Of a stretch of DNA of 64,000 nucleotides, positions 53,901 through 61,604 are shown one piece after another; within the stretch, counting starts at the first letter, position 1; every line of letters begins with the position of its first letter. Origin of the DNA: Bacteroides luti (GTDB lineage: Bacteria; Bacteroidota; Bacteroidia; Bacteroidales; Bacteroidaceae). The notes under the pieces are model-generated. The model did no database searches. It was not told where the DNA came from and saw only the letters and a list, made by a program, of their open reading frames with translations. The stretch is taken from NCBI RefSeq assembly GCF_900128905.1, contig NZ_FQTV01000005.1, positions 124,001 to 188,000 on the forward strand. Direction: 5' to 3'. The position numbers were made by a program, and so were the translations under genes.

Positions 53901-54145
53901 TTTACGTTTAAAGAATATTTTCCGTCGATATCAGTCATGGTTCCAACTGTTGCTCCTTTTACCAAAACACTTACGCCAATTAAGGGTTGATTATCTGAAG
54001 CAGATATCACAACTCCCGAAACAGTTTTGTTGTCTTGAAGAGGATTAGCCCGGAGGTTACTGATTGCAGGCAAGAGGAATAGTAATGCCATTGCAAATCT
54101 ACATAAATGAACATTTATGCATTTCTCAATAAATGTTTTTCTCAT
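50951..54145 (-). CDS. SusC/RagA family TonB-linked outer-membrane transporter
   Basis: A 1064-residue outer-membrane importer. After a signal peptide (about residues 1-33) comes a carboxypeptidase-regulatory-like domain (VSGVVISASDNQPLIGVSVLVKG to about 110), the plug with LDEVVVIGYGVQKKKLSTGA (TonB-box-like) and VRGLGTVGNSGPLYIIDGIEGDISVLNASDIQSIDVLKDAASAAIYGAQAANGVVLV, and a large barrel ending in FGVNLKF. The N-terminus lacks the extra STN domain used by sigma/anti-sigma systems, so regulation through an ECF sigma is less likely. It pairs with SusD downstream by 21 bases. It opens the polysaccharide locus, with an upstream region of 338 bases. Confidence 0.96.
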   Translation of the reverse strand: MRKTFIEKCINVHLCRFAMALLFLLPAISNLRANPLQDNKTVSGVVISASDNQPLIGVSVLVKGATVGTMTDIDGKYSLNVKNGATLIFSYIGFVKQEISTSGKNVINVTMKEDAQALDEVVVIGYGVQKKKLSTGATLQVKGDELAKMNTTSPLQALQGKTPGVTISSTSGQPGSDMKVVVRGLGTVGNSGPLYIIDGIEGDISVLNASDIQSIDVLKDAASAAIYGAQAANGVVLVTTKQGASGKGQVAFDAYYGVQNVARKAKLLNAEEYKSIMDEQALNSGSSVFDWSSMGELADTDWVGQMFKDDAKTENYSMNINGGSDSSVYSLSLNYTSQEGVVGGKDVSNYERYGFRINTENKLYKNVLKVGQHLNFNYIKNTGVSVGNQYNNTLRGAFVTSPLSPVYSDNNIYGSPYNDTSNSAWYNGDGNPYGSMMTTVNNKNDNQKLMADVYAELEPIKNLKFKSTFGINYYASEYRSFKPLYQFSVYTYNKEHTTTTQNMSKGHTLTWTNTASYDFTINKDHAFNAMIGMEAVRYQGTYLSASNWNLLSQFNDFSHAYLDNTTGKAYIEYNDDGTVKGVVDTKTVNGKPENIYRRVSYFGRLGYNFKEKYMINATLRADASSKFASGHRWGYFPSVSAGWVMTNEDFMKSTKNWLDFLKVRASWGQVGNQDIDDFQYAAPINTSTGYSSSNPAAYYVFGTGGTNVAGAYPSRLSNEKVKWETSEQTNIGIDARFLSSRLGVNADFYVKTTKDWLVKAPILATAGADAPYINGGDVKNTGIELAFNWNDHIGKLNYNLGINGAYNKNKVGNIPTVDGIIHGSTNMLYDNSEEFYRAQNGHEIGYFWGYKTAGIFQNEQEISDWKTAGNGILQANVKPGDVKYVDVNHDGTINADDKADLGSGMPDFTFGFNLGFDYKGFDFSVNANGVLGNKIVQSYRNHTNKQANYTTAILNRWTGEGTSNEIPRVTETNINWQFSDLYLHDGDYLRISNITLGYDFAKLINCKFISQCRLYASVQNAFTFTKYDGMDPEIGYGTDKWVSGIDLGYYPRPRTYLFGVNLKF

Positions 54146-54483
54146 GGTACTTTGTTTATTGGTTAATTTTCTATTTTTTTGATTCTATGAACCGAAACAA
54201 AGCTAGCTTATATTAAGTTATAACTATCGAATTTTTGTTAAGGCTGAATGGTATATTAGTTAAGCCAGGGTATTTAAATGTTGCTTAGAGGGGGATAATT
54301 TGTTATTAGAGAATTAAAGGTTCTAAATAGCCTAATAAACAGAGGATAAAAAGGATAAAAAAGAATTCTCGATTAACATTAAATTCTAAGAAAATATGAT
54401 CAAAATTTAATGTATATGGCATCGTAAAACAAAAAAAGCCGGATACAAATTTTATCCGGCTCTTGCAATCCATATAGTATGAA
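54146..54483. other. Promoter region of susC and end of rubrerythrin
   Basis: About 340 bases hold the susC upstream region and, at 54437-54461, the rubrerythrin terminator. The susC leader near 54240-54300 has AGAGGGGGATAA but no convincing TAnnTTTG box. No gene is present; the short reading frame over 54306-54617 is antisense-like noise. Confidence 0.5.
54437..54461 (-). terminator. Terminator of the rubrerythrin gene
   Basis: AGCCGGATA (54437-54445) and TATCCGGCT (54453-54461) form a nine-pair stem, followed on the - strand by TTTTTTTG. It stands 23 bases after the stop. Confidence 0.88.
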
Positions 54484-55062
54484 TTAATAATTTTCTTTCT
54501 TAACCTCAAAATGAGCTTGCGGATGTAAACAAGCAGGGCAAACTTCTGGAGCTTCTTTTCCAACATGTATATAACCACAATTACGGCATTGCCATAACAC
54601 TTCTCCTTCTTTAGCAAAAACTGAAGCAGTTTCGATATTCTTCACGAAAGCACGATATCTTTCTTCGTGAGCTTTTTCTGCAACAGATATATTACGATAC
54701 ATTGCTGCTATTTCATAAAAGCCTTCTTTTTCAGCAATATCAGCAAATTCCGGATAAAGTGAAGACCATTCTTCATATTCTCCGGCGGCTGCAGCTTGTA
54801 AATTATCTATTGTACGGCCAATAACTCCTGCAGGGAAACTAGCATTGATTTCTACCATACCACCTTCCAGATACTTAAACATTCGTTTTGCATGTTCTTT
54901 TTCCTGATCTGCTGTTTCAGTAAAAATAGCAGCTATTTGCTCAAATCCTTCTTTTTTTGCAGCGCTAGCAAAATAAGTGTAACGCATTCTTGCCTGAGAT
55001 TCACCAGCAAATGATTGCATTAAGTTCTTCTCCGTTTGTGTGCCTTTAATACTTTTAACCAT
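54484..55062 (-). CDS. Rubrerythrin
   Basis: A 192-residue non-heme diiron protein that reduces hydrogen peroxide in anaerobes. The N-terminal four-helix domain has the metal-binding carboxylates (FAGESQARMRYTYFASAA, TADQEKEHAKRMFKYLEG, EKAHEERYRAF), and the C-terminal rubredoxin-like domain has WQCRNCGYIHVGKEAPEVCPAC with four cysteines for iron. Length and order match classical rubrerythrin. Its promoter overlaps a perfect inverted repeat (55097-55111), perhaps an operator for oxidative-stress control. It is a single-gene unit with its own terminator. Confidence 0.96.
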   Translation of the reverse strand: MVKSIKGTQTEKNLMQSFAGESQARMRYTYFASAAKKEGFEQIAAIFTETADQEKEHAKRMFKYLEGGMVEINASFPAGVIGRTIDNLQAAAAGEYEEWSSLYPEFADIAEKEGFYEIAAMYRNISVAEKAHEERYRAFVKNIETASVFAKEGEVLWQCRNCGYIHVGKEAPEVCPACLHPQAHFEVKKENY

Positions 55063-55096
55063 AATTGAATTTATTAAATTAGTAAATTATATTATA

Positions 55097-55111
55097 TACT
55101 TCGTTGAAGTA
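55097..55111. promoter_or_regulatory. Possible operator of the rubrerythrin gene
   Basis: TACTTC-GTT-GAAGTA is a perfect six-base inverted repeat just downstream of the -7 box, 35-49 bases before the ATG. Its place near the transcription start suits a repressor. The regulator is unknown. Confidence 0.4.
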
Positions 55112-55119
55112 CAAATATA
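55112..55119 (-). promoter_or_regulatory. -7 box of the rubrerythrin gene
   Basis: TATATTTG on the - strand, 50 bases before the ATG. Confidence 0.5.
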
Positions 55120-55238
55120 CTTTTTTTATTCATAAAATGTATTCAAACTGGTAATTTAAATGATCTATAAAAGAATAATTGTAAGTTGATACAAATAATT
55201 AATATGTTTAAAAACACCCCCTATTCACATTTTTTATA

Positions 55239-55246
55239 TACTTTTG
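55239..55246 (+). promoter_or_regulatory. -7 box of the SulP gene
   Basis: TACTTTTG matches TAnnTTTG, 62 bases before the ATG at 55308. No TTTG at -33 is seen. Confidence 0.5.
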
Positions 55247-55307
55247 TGCTCTCTTACTTAATTAGTTAAGGATTTAGCGAAATTAACTATACACACATAT
55301 ATATTCA

Positions 55308-56984
55308 ATGAAAACATTTGAATTCAGACCAAAGCTTTTCGATGCTTTGAAAAATTACTCAAAGGAGGCGTTCCTTTCTGATTTAATGGCCGGAATTATT
55401 GTCGGCATCGTTGCTCTTCCTCTGGCTATCGCATTCGGTATTGCCTCTGGCGTTTCACCTGAAAAAGGTATTATCACAGCAATTATTGCCGGTTTCATTA
55501 TTTCGTTTTTAGGCGGAAGTAAAGTTCAGATTGGTGGACCTACAGGAGCTTTTATTGTTATTATCTACGGTATTATCCAACAATATGGTGAAAAAGGATT
55601 GCTTGTTGCAACTATTATGGCCGGAGTTTTATTAATACTGCTGGGAGTATTTAAATTAGGTACAATTATTAAATTTATTCCTTACCCTATTGTAGTAGGA
55701 TTTACCAGTGGTATTGCACTAACTATTTTCACAACACAGATAAAGGATTTATTTGGATTATCTATGCACATTGTTCCTGCCGACTTCATTTCTAAATGGA
55801 TTGCATATTTCCAGAATTTCATCACAATAAGTATATGGCCAACAGTTGTAGGATTGCTTAGTATTCTTCTTATTATTTATACTCCTAAGTTTTCAAAGAA
55901 AATTCCAGGATCGCTTGTTGCCATTGTTTTAATGACGGTTTTGGCTTATATCCTGAAAACTTATGCAGGTATCACTTCAATAGAAACTATTGGCGACCGT
56001 TTTACTATCAATGCTTCGCTACCTCATGCTCAGGTTCCTAATATGTCTTGGGAAGTAATTAAGGCACTTTTCCCAACTGCAATAACAATTGCTGTTTTAG
56101 GTGCTATTGAATCATTACTTTCAGCAACCGTTGCCGATGGTGTTACGGGAGATAAACATAATTCCAATCAGGAATTAATAGCTCAGGGTGCTGCCAACCT
56201 TATAACTCCATTATTTGGTGGTATACCTGCAACGGGAGCCATTGCACGTACAATGACCAATATTAACAATGGTGGTAAGTCTCCTGTAGCGGGATTGATT
56301 CATGCTGTGGTACTTTTACTTATCCTAGTTTGTCTTGGCCCGCTTACCAAACATATACCTATGGCTTGTCTTGCCGGAGTATTGGTAATAGTGGCTTATA
56401 ACATGAGTGAATGGAGAACATTCCGTCAGCTGTTGAAAAACCCAAAATCGGATGTTGCTGTATTACTTATTACTTTCTTTCTCACTGTTATCTTCGATTT
56501 GACAGTAGCTATTGAAGTAGGAATTGTTATCGCTTGCTTATTGTTTATGAGACGTGTTGCAGAAACCACAAACATTTCGGTTATCACTGACGAAATAGAC
56601 CCAAATGCCGGACTGGATATTGCCATAAACGAAGAACCTTTAACCATTCCTGAGGGAGTTGAGGTGTATGAAATTAATGGTCCTTACTTCTTTGGTATTG
56701 CAAATAAGTTCGAGGAGCAGATGGTTCAGATGGACGACAGGGCTAAGATTCGTATTATCCGTATGCGTAAAGTTCCATTTATTGATTCTACCGGTATCCA
56801 TAACCTTACAAGCCTTTGTCGTATGTCAAAGAAAGAAGGAAGTCAGATCATTCTTTCGGGTGTAAACGAAAAGGTACATGCGGTTCTTGAAAAATCGGGC
56901 TTCAATGACTTATTAGGAAAAGAGAATATTTGTAGCCACATTAATATTGCTTTAGACAGAGCTAAAGAGATATTAAGCAAATAA
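55308..56984 (+). CDS. SulP-family anion transporter
   Basis: A 558-residue SLC26/SulP membrane transporter. The N-terminal 410 residues carry about 12-14 hydrophobic segments with the family motifs DLMAGIIVGIVALPLAIAFGIASGVSPEKGI and GGPTGAFIVIIYGII, and GAIESLLSATVADGVTGDKHNSNQELIAQGAANLITPLFGGIPATGAIARTMTN. A STAS domain covers about residues 440-550 (VEVYEINGPYFFGIANKF, IRMRKVPFIDSTGIHNLTSL). Sulfate, bicarbonate or other anions are possible substrates; the sequence does not decide. It is a single-gene unit ended by a bidirectional terminator. Confidence 0.93.
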   Translation: MKTFEFRPKLFDALKNYSKEAFLSDLMAGIIVGIVALPLAIAFGIASGVSPEKGIITAIIAGFIISFLGGSKVQIGGPTGAFIVIIYGIIQQYGEKGLLVATIMAGVLLILLGVFKLGTIIKFIPYPIVVGFTSGIALTIFTTQIKDLFGLSMHIVPADFISKWIAYFQNFITISIWPTVVGLLSILLIIYTPKFSKKIPGSLVAIVLMTVLAYILKTYAGITSIETIGDRFTINASLPHAQVPNMSWEVIKALFPTAITIAVLGAIESLLSATVADGVTGDKHNSNQELIAQGAANLITPLFGGIPATGAIARTMTNINNGGKSPVAGLIHAVVLLLILVCLGPLTKHIPMACLAGVLVIVAYNMSEWRTFRQLLKNPKSDVAVLLITFFLTVIFDLTVAIEVGIVIACLLFMRRVAETTNISVITDEIDPNAGLDIAINEEPLTIPEGVEVYEINGPYFFGIANKFEEQMVQMDDRAKIRIIRMRKVPFIDSTGIHNLTSLCRMSKKEGSQIILSGVNEKVHAVLEKSGFNDLLGKENICSHINIALDRAKEILSK

Positions 56985-57021
56985 TTCACCATAAATAAGC
57001 TAATAAAGCTATTATAATTTA

Positions 57022-57059
57022 GAAAAGGTGTATAGTATTTATTTACTATACACCTTTTC
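57022..57059. terminator. Bidirectional terminator SulP / radical SAM gene
   Basis: A perfect 16-pair stem: the left arm is 57022-57037 (GAAAAGGTGTATAGTA), the loop six bases, the right arm 57044-57059, with A- and T-rich flanks on both sides. It lies between convergent genes. Confidence 0.9.
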
Positions 57060-57127
57060 CATTTTTACTCTATACTTTTATCTAAAAAGCCGGGCAATAA
57101 TTAGCTTAGTATTGACGGCAAATCTAC

Positions 57128-57904
57128 TTAATATGAAGCAGTAGCAGAAATACCATTGCTTTTAAGCAAATCAAGAATACGATTAAGTTCCAGACGAGTT
57201 GCTTTAACCAGATATTTATCCGGCGTAGCTCTGTCAATTGTATAGATCATCACTTGAGAAGGCGCTATTGATTTCACCACTTCAAGCCAGGGAAGCACAT
57301 ATTCGTCTCCTGTGTTATTAACATCTTCGCCATAACATGTTCCTTTCATAAACATAGTTTGAATGATTACATGGCCTTTAAATGCCTTTAAGCGGTCAAT
57401 AATTGCATCCAGATCATAATTTCCGTTCGGACGATCAACCATTTTAATATAATCTACACTTACAGTATCAAGCTTCAATATATTATTGTCAACCTTCATC
57501 AGTGCTTCAAAAACCTTCGGACGATTGATAAATGTAGAATTACTAAGCACGCTCACTTTAGCTTTAGGGAAATAACGGTTTCGCAATTCGATTGTATCAT
57601 CTATAATTTCCGGAAAATGAGGATGAGCAGTAGGTTCTCCGTTTCCTGCAAAGGTAAGCACATCGGGTGAAGGGCCATTTACTTGCATATCTTTTAGTTT
57701 CTTTTCTAATTCTGTACGTACCTCTTCCCGTGTAGGCAGAGGCTGATTAGGGCGTCGCTCAGCGTTAACTCCACATTCACAATAAATACAATCGAAAGAG
57801 CAAACCTTTCCATCGGAAGGCAAAAGATTTATTCCTAAAGAAACACCAAGGCGACGAGAATGAACAGGGCCGAAAATTGGTGAAGGAAAAATAACAGTCG
57901 GCAT
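57128..57904 (-). CDS. Radical SAM protein of unknown function
   Basis: A 258-residue radical SAM protein. The cluster motif CSFDCIYC is at residues 35-42 (CX3CX2C), inside FGPVHSRRLGVSLGINLLPSDGKVCSFDCIYCECG, a start seen in a conserved small radical SAM family of Bacteroidetes and archaea. The LTFAGNGEPTAHPHFPEI segment is the SAM-binding GGE-like motif. No second cluster domain is obvious, and the substrate is unknown. It has its own -7 box and a terminator on its 3' side. The next gene upstream on this strand ends 67 bases before its start. Confidence 0.85.
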   Translation of the reverse strand: MPTVIFPSPIFGPVHSRRLGVSLGINLLPSDGKVCSFDCIYCECGVNAERRPNQPLPTREEVRTELEKKLKDMQVNGPSPDVLTFAGNGEPTAHPHFPEIIDDTIELRNRYFPKAKVSVLSNSTFINRPKVFEALMKVDNNILKLDTVSVDYIKMVDRPNGNYDLDAIIDRLKAFKGHVIIQTMFMKGTCYGEDVNNTGDEYVLPWLEVVKSIAPSQVMIYTIDRATPDKYLVKATRLELNRILDLLKSNGISATASY

Positions 57905-57929
57905 GATATATGTTTTTAAAAAGTTGATG

Positions 57930-57937
57930 CAAAGATA
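57930..57937 (-). promoter_or_regulatory. -7 box of the radical SAM gene
   Basis: TATCTTTG on the - strand, 26 bases before the start codon. Confidence 0.55.
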
Positions 57938-57970
57938 AGGGTTAAAGATGGGAAACGAATCTATTTACAT

Positions 57971-60040
57971 TTAAAACTTCCAACGCAACTGAAGATTGAT
58001 ATCCGATTTTGTATTGCCGTATATTGTTTCCAGCCCCGAACCAATCTCATCCCTATCGGTATATCTTGTTTGTCCAAACTTGCCCATAATCATTAGATTT
58101 CTATTGAAATCATATCTGGCATTAACTGCGAAACGAACTCCTTTTCCATAGAAAGATGGCATGGAAAAAGCATAAAGCATACCACGCTCGTAGGAAGTTA
58201 TTCGTGCAGCATAATCATTTGTATCGAACATACCGTAATAAACATCAAACCGAAGAGGAAGCTCTTTAAGCTTGTAAGAGAAGTTTTGAAGAAGCATAAA
58301 TCCATGGTTTGGTTTTACTCCTTTAGGATTAACCCAAACCCAGTCGGCCGTTAGCTTAACTGATAAATTATCTTGCAATAAATAGCCCACCTGATAGCGA
58401 GCCTTCTGCTGAATGTACGGACGCACCTCTTTTGTATCCGATCCATCTGGAGTATAATTCTTATCTTTTACCTTGTAACGATAACGAAATAGCATTGTCA
58501 AATTTGTTTTAGGCATATAAGTTGCCTGTATTAAACCATCAAAACCAGATGATGGCTTATCAACTCCATACTTCAACCAAGGGAAATGAAAGATATCAGC
58601 ATAAGCAAAAAATTTCCAATATTTTACAGGTTTAGCTTCTATTCCTAAATAGTATCCGTTTTCGTTTTGTACAGTGCTTCCTTCAGAAACAGAACGGGCA
58701 TACAAGGCACGGTAATCTTTTGCATAATATCTTTGCATTAAAAGAAGCTGGTAACCTGCCAACGGAGAAAAGCTAACTGTGTTAAGAGAAGCTATCCCTC
58801 CACCCTTTCCAATTGCCGTTTCACCATAGAAATAAACTTTATTCCATCTGTATTTATAATCCATACCCAGATTAAAGAACTCCTTTCCTTTTAAATAATA
58901 GTAGTTATAAGGTCTTGGATCCGGAATATAGTTTTTATCAAAGAAGTAATAAGCTCCGGTGAAACCCATCTTCAGATTTTTGTGGGAATAACCAACATTT
59001 CCACCCATCAATTGAATATTGGCTACATTCTTCCGTTCAATCTCACGTGGAATACGATGCAACCCATCTATTTTAATAGAGTTAAGAATTCCATCGGTAA
59101 CTATTCCATCCAAATTCCTATATGAATAAAAACCGGTAAATGAAAAATCATTTTCCTGATAGGTAGCAGCCACTCCCCGAAAATAATTATACTCATCGGT
59201 TGAAGAGTGTTTTTTTATTCCTGTAGATTTATATCCCATAGTGGCAATTGCAGAACTTTTTCCTAATGAACAATCACTGTTAATAACTAACCCTTGTCCA
59301 AAACTCAACCGATAATTACCTAAAGCAACTGTCCTGAACTTACCAATATTATGTGCCAAAAAGTAAAATGAACAATAATCATATCCTAAGTTATTAACCG
59401 ATTGTAGAAAAGGCTCCCCTGCATCTTTCTCAGCTGTAACCCCTAAGAATAACAGGTCTTTATAATGAAATCCATATCGAAGGTTATTATAGTAAGAATT
59501 ACCTATAAACTGCTTATTAACATTCTCTGTTAATAAACTATCAGAGTGATTGCGATATCCTTCCTTTCGATATAAAGGAATATCTAAACGAGTTAATAAC
59601 TCATGTTTTCCATATTTCAGTATATCTTTCCAACGTAACAAATAACTTTTCTCTTCAACCTCGCCAACATAAACAAAAGGAAGTAGATACTGGATAGTCT
59701 GTCTATCGAAATCCTCCACCATCTGCAGTTCATAAATAGTCTTCATCGGACCCGAAACATACAGATAATAGAGTAAATGTTCTATTTGCTGATCGGTTAA
59801 GAAGGGAAATAATTCCAGTTGTTCTTTAGTTATCTTATTTAGATTTAAAGGATTATCTTTCAAATAAACCAAATCTTCCAGGTTATTTGTCCAGTCTTTC
59901 TCTTCATCATCATTATCCATTGCTAATTGTTCAGTAACATCCTCCCATTCCGATGTTGTTTCGGTCTGAGCACAAAGCGGCAAACTAAACAGAGATATTA
60001 ACAGAGTTATAAGATATACTCTTCTATTATTTAATCCCAT
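57971..60040 (-). CDS. Helix-hairpin-helix outer-membrane barrel protein
   Basis: A 689-residue exported protein (signal peptide about residues 1-25, LLISLFSLPLCAQ). Residues about 30-120 have an acidic stretch and two helix-hairpin-helix-like motifs, NPLNLNKITKEQLELFPFLTDQQIEHLL and SGPMKTIYELQMVEDFDRQTIQYLLPF, like the ComEA DNA-binding domain; the rest is a beta-rich barrel-like region with alternating Tyr/Phe strands ending LQLRWKF. This pairing suggests DNA handling or binding at the outer membrane, which is inference. It lies 3 bases after the PorV-like gene, so the two are co-transcribed. Confidence 0.75.
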   Translation of the reverse strand: MGLNNRRVYLITLLISLFSLPLCAQTETTSEWEDVTEQLAMDNDDEEKDWTNNLEDLVYLKDNPLNLNKITKEQLELFPFLTDQQIEHLLYYLYVSGPMKTIYELQMVEDFDRQTIQYLLPFVYVGEVEEKSYLLRWKDILKYGKHELLTRLDIPLYRKEGYRNHSDSLLTENVNKQFIGNSYYNNLRYGFHYKDLLFLGVTAEKDAGEPFLQSVNNLGYDYCSFYFLAHNIGKFRTVALGNYRLSFGQGLVINSDCSLGKSSAIATMGYKSTGIKKHSSTDEYNYFRGVAATYQENDFSFTGFYSYRNLDGIVTDGILNSIKIDGLHRIPREIERKNVANIQLMGGNVGYSHKNLKMGFTGAYYFFDKNYIPDPRPYNYYYLKGKEFFNLGMDYKYRWNKVYFYGETAIGKGGGIASLNTVSFSPLAGYQLLLMQRYYAKDYRALYARSVSEGSTVQNENGYYLGIEAKPVKYWKFFAYADIFHFPWLKYGVDKPSSGFDGLIQATYMPKTNLTMLFRYRYKVKDKNYTPDGSDTKEVRPYIQQKARYQVGYLLQDNLSVKLTADWVWVNPKGVKPNHGFMLLQNFSYKLKELPLRFDVYYGMFDTNDYAARITSYERGMLYAFSMPSFYGKGVRFAVNARYDFNRNLMIMGKFGQTRYTDRDEIGSGLETIYGNTKSDINLQLRWKF

Positions 60041-60043
60041 CCT

Positions 60044-60859
60044 CTAAAAATTAAATTGTAATCCGCAACAAGAATTAAAACCAAGGACAGGATGCTTGCT
60101 GAAAGCCATATTAAGAGTAAAAGGTTGTAGATTTAATCCTACTCCAAAACTGGGTGTGAAAGGTTTTGTCCACATCCCAGCTCTGACACTCAACTCTTTT
60201 ATGGGCTCATATTCAATTCCAAATTTATAAATAGCAGGAAGAGCGAAATCCTTTTCAATTTCAGCTGTTAATAAAAACAGTTCTTCCGGTTGAAAACTTA
60301 CTCCCATAGTGAGAATGTTAGGAAGCTGGGCAATCTCCTCTCCCATTTTTAATTCAGTTCTTAACGGGTTTACTATTAATAAAGAGATGTTCAGAATATC
60401 TGCAGGACGAACTAAAACTCCTATATCACCTGTAAAAGCAGCAACATCTGGTTCATCGTCAGAATAATGAATGCCTGAATAATTCATTCTGACTCCTAAA
60501 CATATCAGTTTCGATAACTGTTTATAGAAATTGAGGCCAACCATAGTTTCATTATAAGCGTCAAATCCATATTTAGAAATATATAAACCTGTATTGAGAT
60601 AATGATTGGGGTAATTAACTATACCGGCAAAAGATGATAATTCTTTAATTCCATACCTGTTTATATATTCTAAGGATAAAGAACGGGAAGAAAGAAAACC
60701 ATGTGAAGCAGGATTTGTAAAACCAGGTAATACCGATGAAGTATTACCCATAGAGTATGCACGAGTATTTATAAAACGATCAGAATCCAGAGCTTTGCAA
60801 GTATTAAACGGAGTAAATATTGTAAATAATATAAGAGCGCTTAATGAGATGTATTTCAT
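60044..60859 (-). CDS. PorV/PorQ-like outer-membrane protein
   Basis: A 271-residue beta-barrel protein with a signal peptide (MKYISLSALILFTIFTPFNTCKA). It shows the FadL/PorV-type pattern: RAYSMGNTSSVLPGFTNPASHGFLSSRSLSLEYINRYGIKEL near the start, repeated amphipathic strands such as NHYLNTGLYISKYGFDAYNETMVGLNFYKQL, and ends in CCGLQFNF. Similar proteins form part of type IX secretion, but this one is short and not clearly PorV or PorQ itself. It precedes the helix-hairpin-helix barrel gene by 3 bases in one unit. The start is preceded by a weak TACCTTCG. Confidence 0.6.
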   Translation of the reverse strand: MKYISLSALILFTIFTPFNTCKALDSDRFINTRAYSMGNTSSVLPGFTNPASHGFLSSRSLSLEYINRYGIKELSSFAGIVNYPNHYLNTGLYISKYGFDAYNETMVGLNFYKQLSKLICLGVRMNYSGIHYSDDEPDVAAFTGDIGVLVRPADILNISLLIVNPLRTELKMGEEIAQLPNILTMGVSFQPEELFLLTAEIEKDFALPAIYKFGIEYEPIKELSVRAGMWTKPFTPSFGVGLNLQPFTLNMAFSKHPVLGFNSCCGLQFNF

Positions 60860-60902
60860 AGATTAGATTTATAATTTTTAATAAAAAATATATAACAGGG
60901 CG

Positions 60903-60910
60903 CGAAGGTA
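60903..60910 (-). promoter_or_regulatory. Weak -7 box of the PorV-like operon
   Basis: TACCTTCG on the - strand, 44 bases before the start, is one base off TAnnTTTG. Confidence 0.3.
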
Positions 60911-60963
60911 AGTTAAATTATATATACGTGCAAACAGAGACAAAAATATTTATCTAAAAATGA

Positions 60964-60993
60964 TTTGGTTTTAAATTTAATGCACTAATTTTG
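60964..60993 (+). promoter_or_regulatory. DUF4294 promoter
   Basis: TTTG at 60964-60967 and TAATTTTG at 60986-60993, 18 bases apart, form a -33/-7 pair. The -7 box ends only five bases before the GTG start, so transcription would begin at about the start codon itself (leaderless). Confidence 0.65.
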
Positions 60994-60998
60994 TAGCT

Positions 60999-61604
60999 GT
61001 GAAAAGAAAGTGTAAAATAGGGATCATTGCATGTTTCGCACTACTGAACTTTTCTCACGCAAAAGCTCAGAATTTAGAAACTAAACCTGCTGTTCAGTGG
61101 GTGGAAGCCTGCGTATATCAAGGAGATACTATTCCTTTCGTTCAACTTCGTAATATATATGTGTATCCTCCGCTAAAATTCAAATCTCAAAAAGAATGGC
61201 GTGATTATTACCGATTGGTTTATAACGTAAAAAAAGTACTCCCACTTTCAATAATGATCCATAATACTATTATTGAAACATACGAATACTTACAAACTTT
61301 ACCAACTGAAAAAGAGAGGAAAGCACATGTGAAAAGAGTGGAAAAAGGTTTGAAAGAACAGTATACCGCTCAATTCAAGAAATTATCTTATTCACAGGGT
61401 AAACTGCTCATTAAACTTATTGACAGGGAATGCAACCAGTCTTCTTATGAAATTATTAAAGCTTTTATGGGTAGTTTCAAAGCCGGATTCTATCAGACTT
61501 TTGCCAGTTTATTCGGAGCGAGTTTGAGAAAAGAATATGATGCAATCAATGATGACTCGTTAACCGAAAGAGTTATCACTTTGGCGGCTAACGGTCAAAT
61601 TTAA
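60999..61604 (+). CDS. DUF4294 protein with GTG start
   Basis: A 201-residue protein with an N-terminal signal peptide (MKRKCKIGIIACFALLNFSHAKAQ, cleavage likely after AKA or AQ) and a DUF4294 domain, known from Bacteroidetes but without known role. The body is charged and helical, with LTERVITLAANGQI at the end. The GTG at 60999 is the only possible start because a stop lies just upstream in frame and no ATG lies within the signal. It would give a leaderless mRNA, given the -7 box next to it. It converges on the trmH-type gene with a 17-base overlap. Confidence 0.78.
   Translation: MKRKCKIGIIACFALLNFSHAKAQNLETKPAVQWVEACVYQGDTIPFVQLRNIYVYPPLKFKSQKEWRDYYRLVYNVKKVLPLSIMIHNTIIETYEYLQTLPTEKERKAHVKRVEKGLKEQYTAQFKKLSYSQGKLLIKLIDRECNQSSYEIIKAFMGSFKAGFYQTFASLFGASLRKEYDAINDDSLTERVITLAANGQI

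Noticed and set aside
55210..55232. Third copy of the conserved element (ACACCCCCTATT)
   Set aside because: Only about ten bases match the G-run block; none of the other blocks occurs at the required distances.
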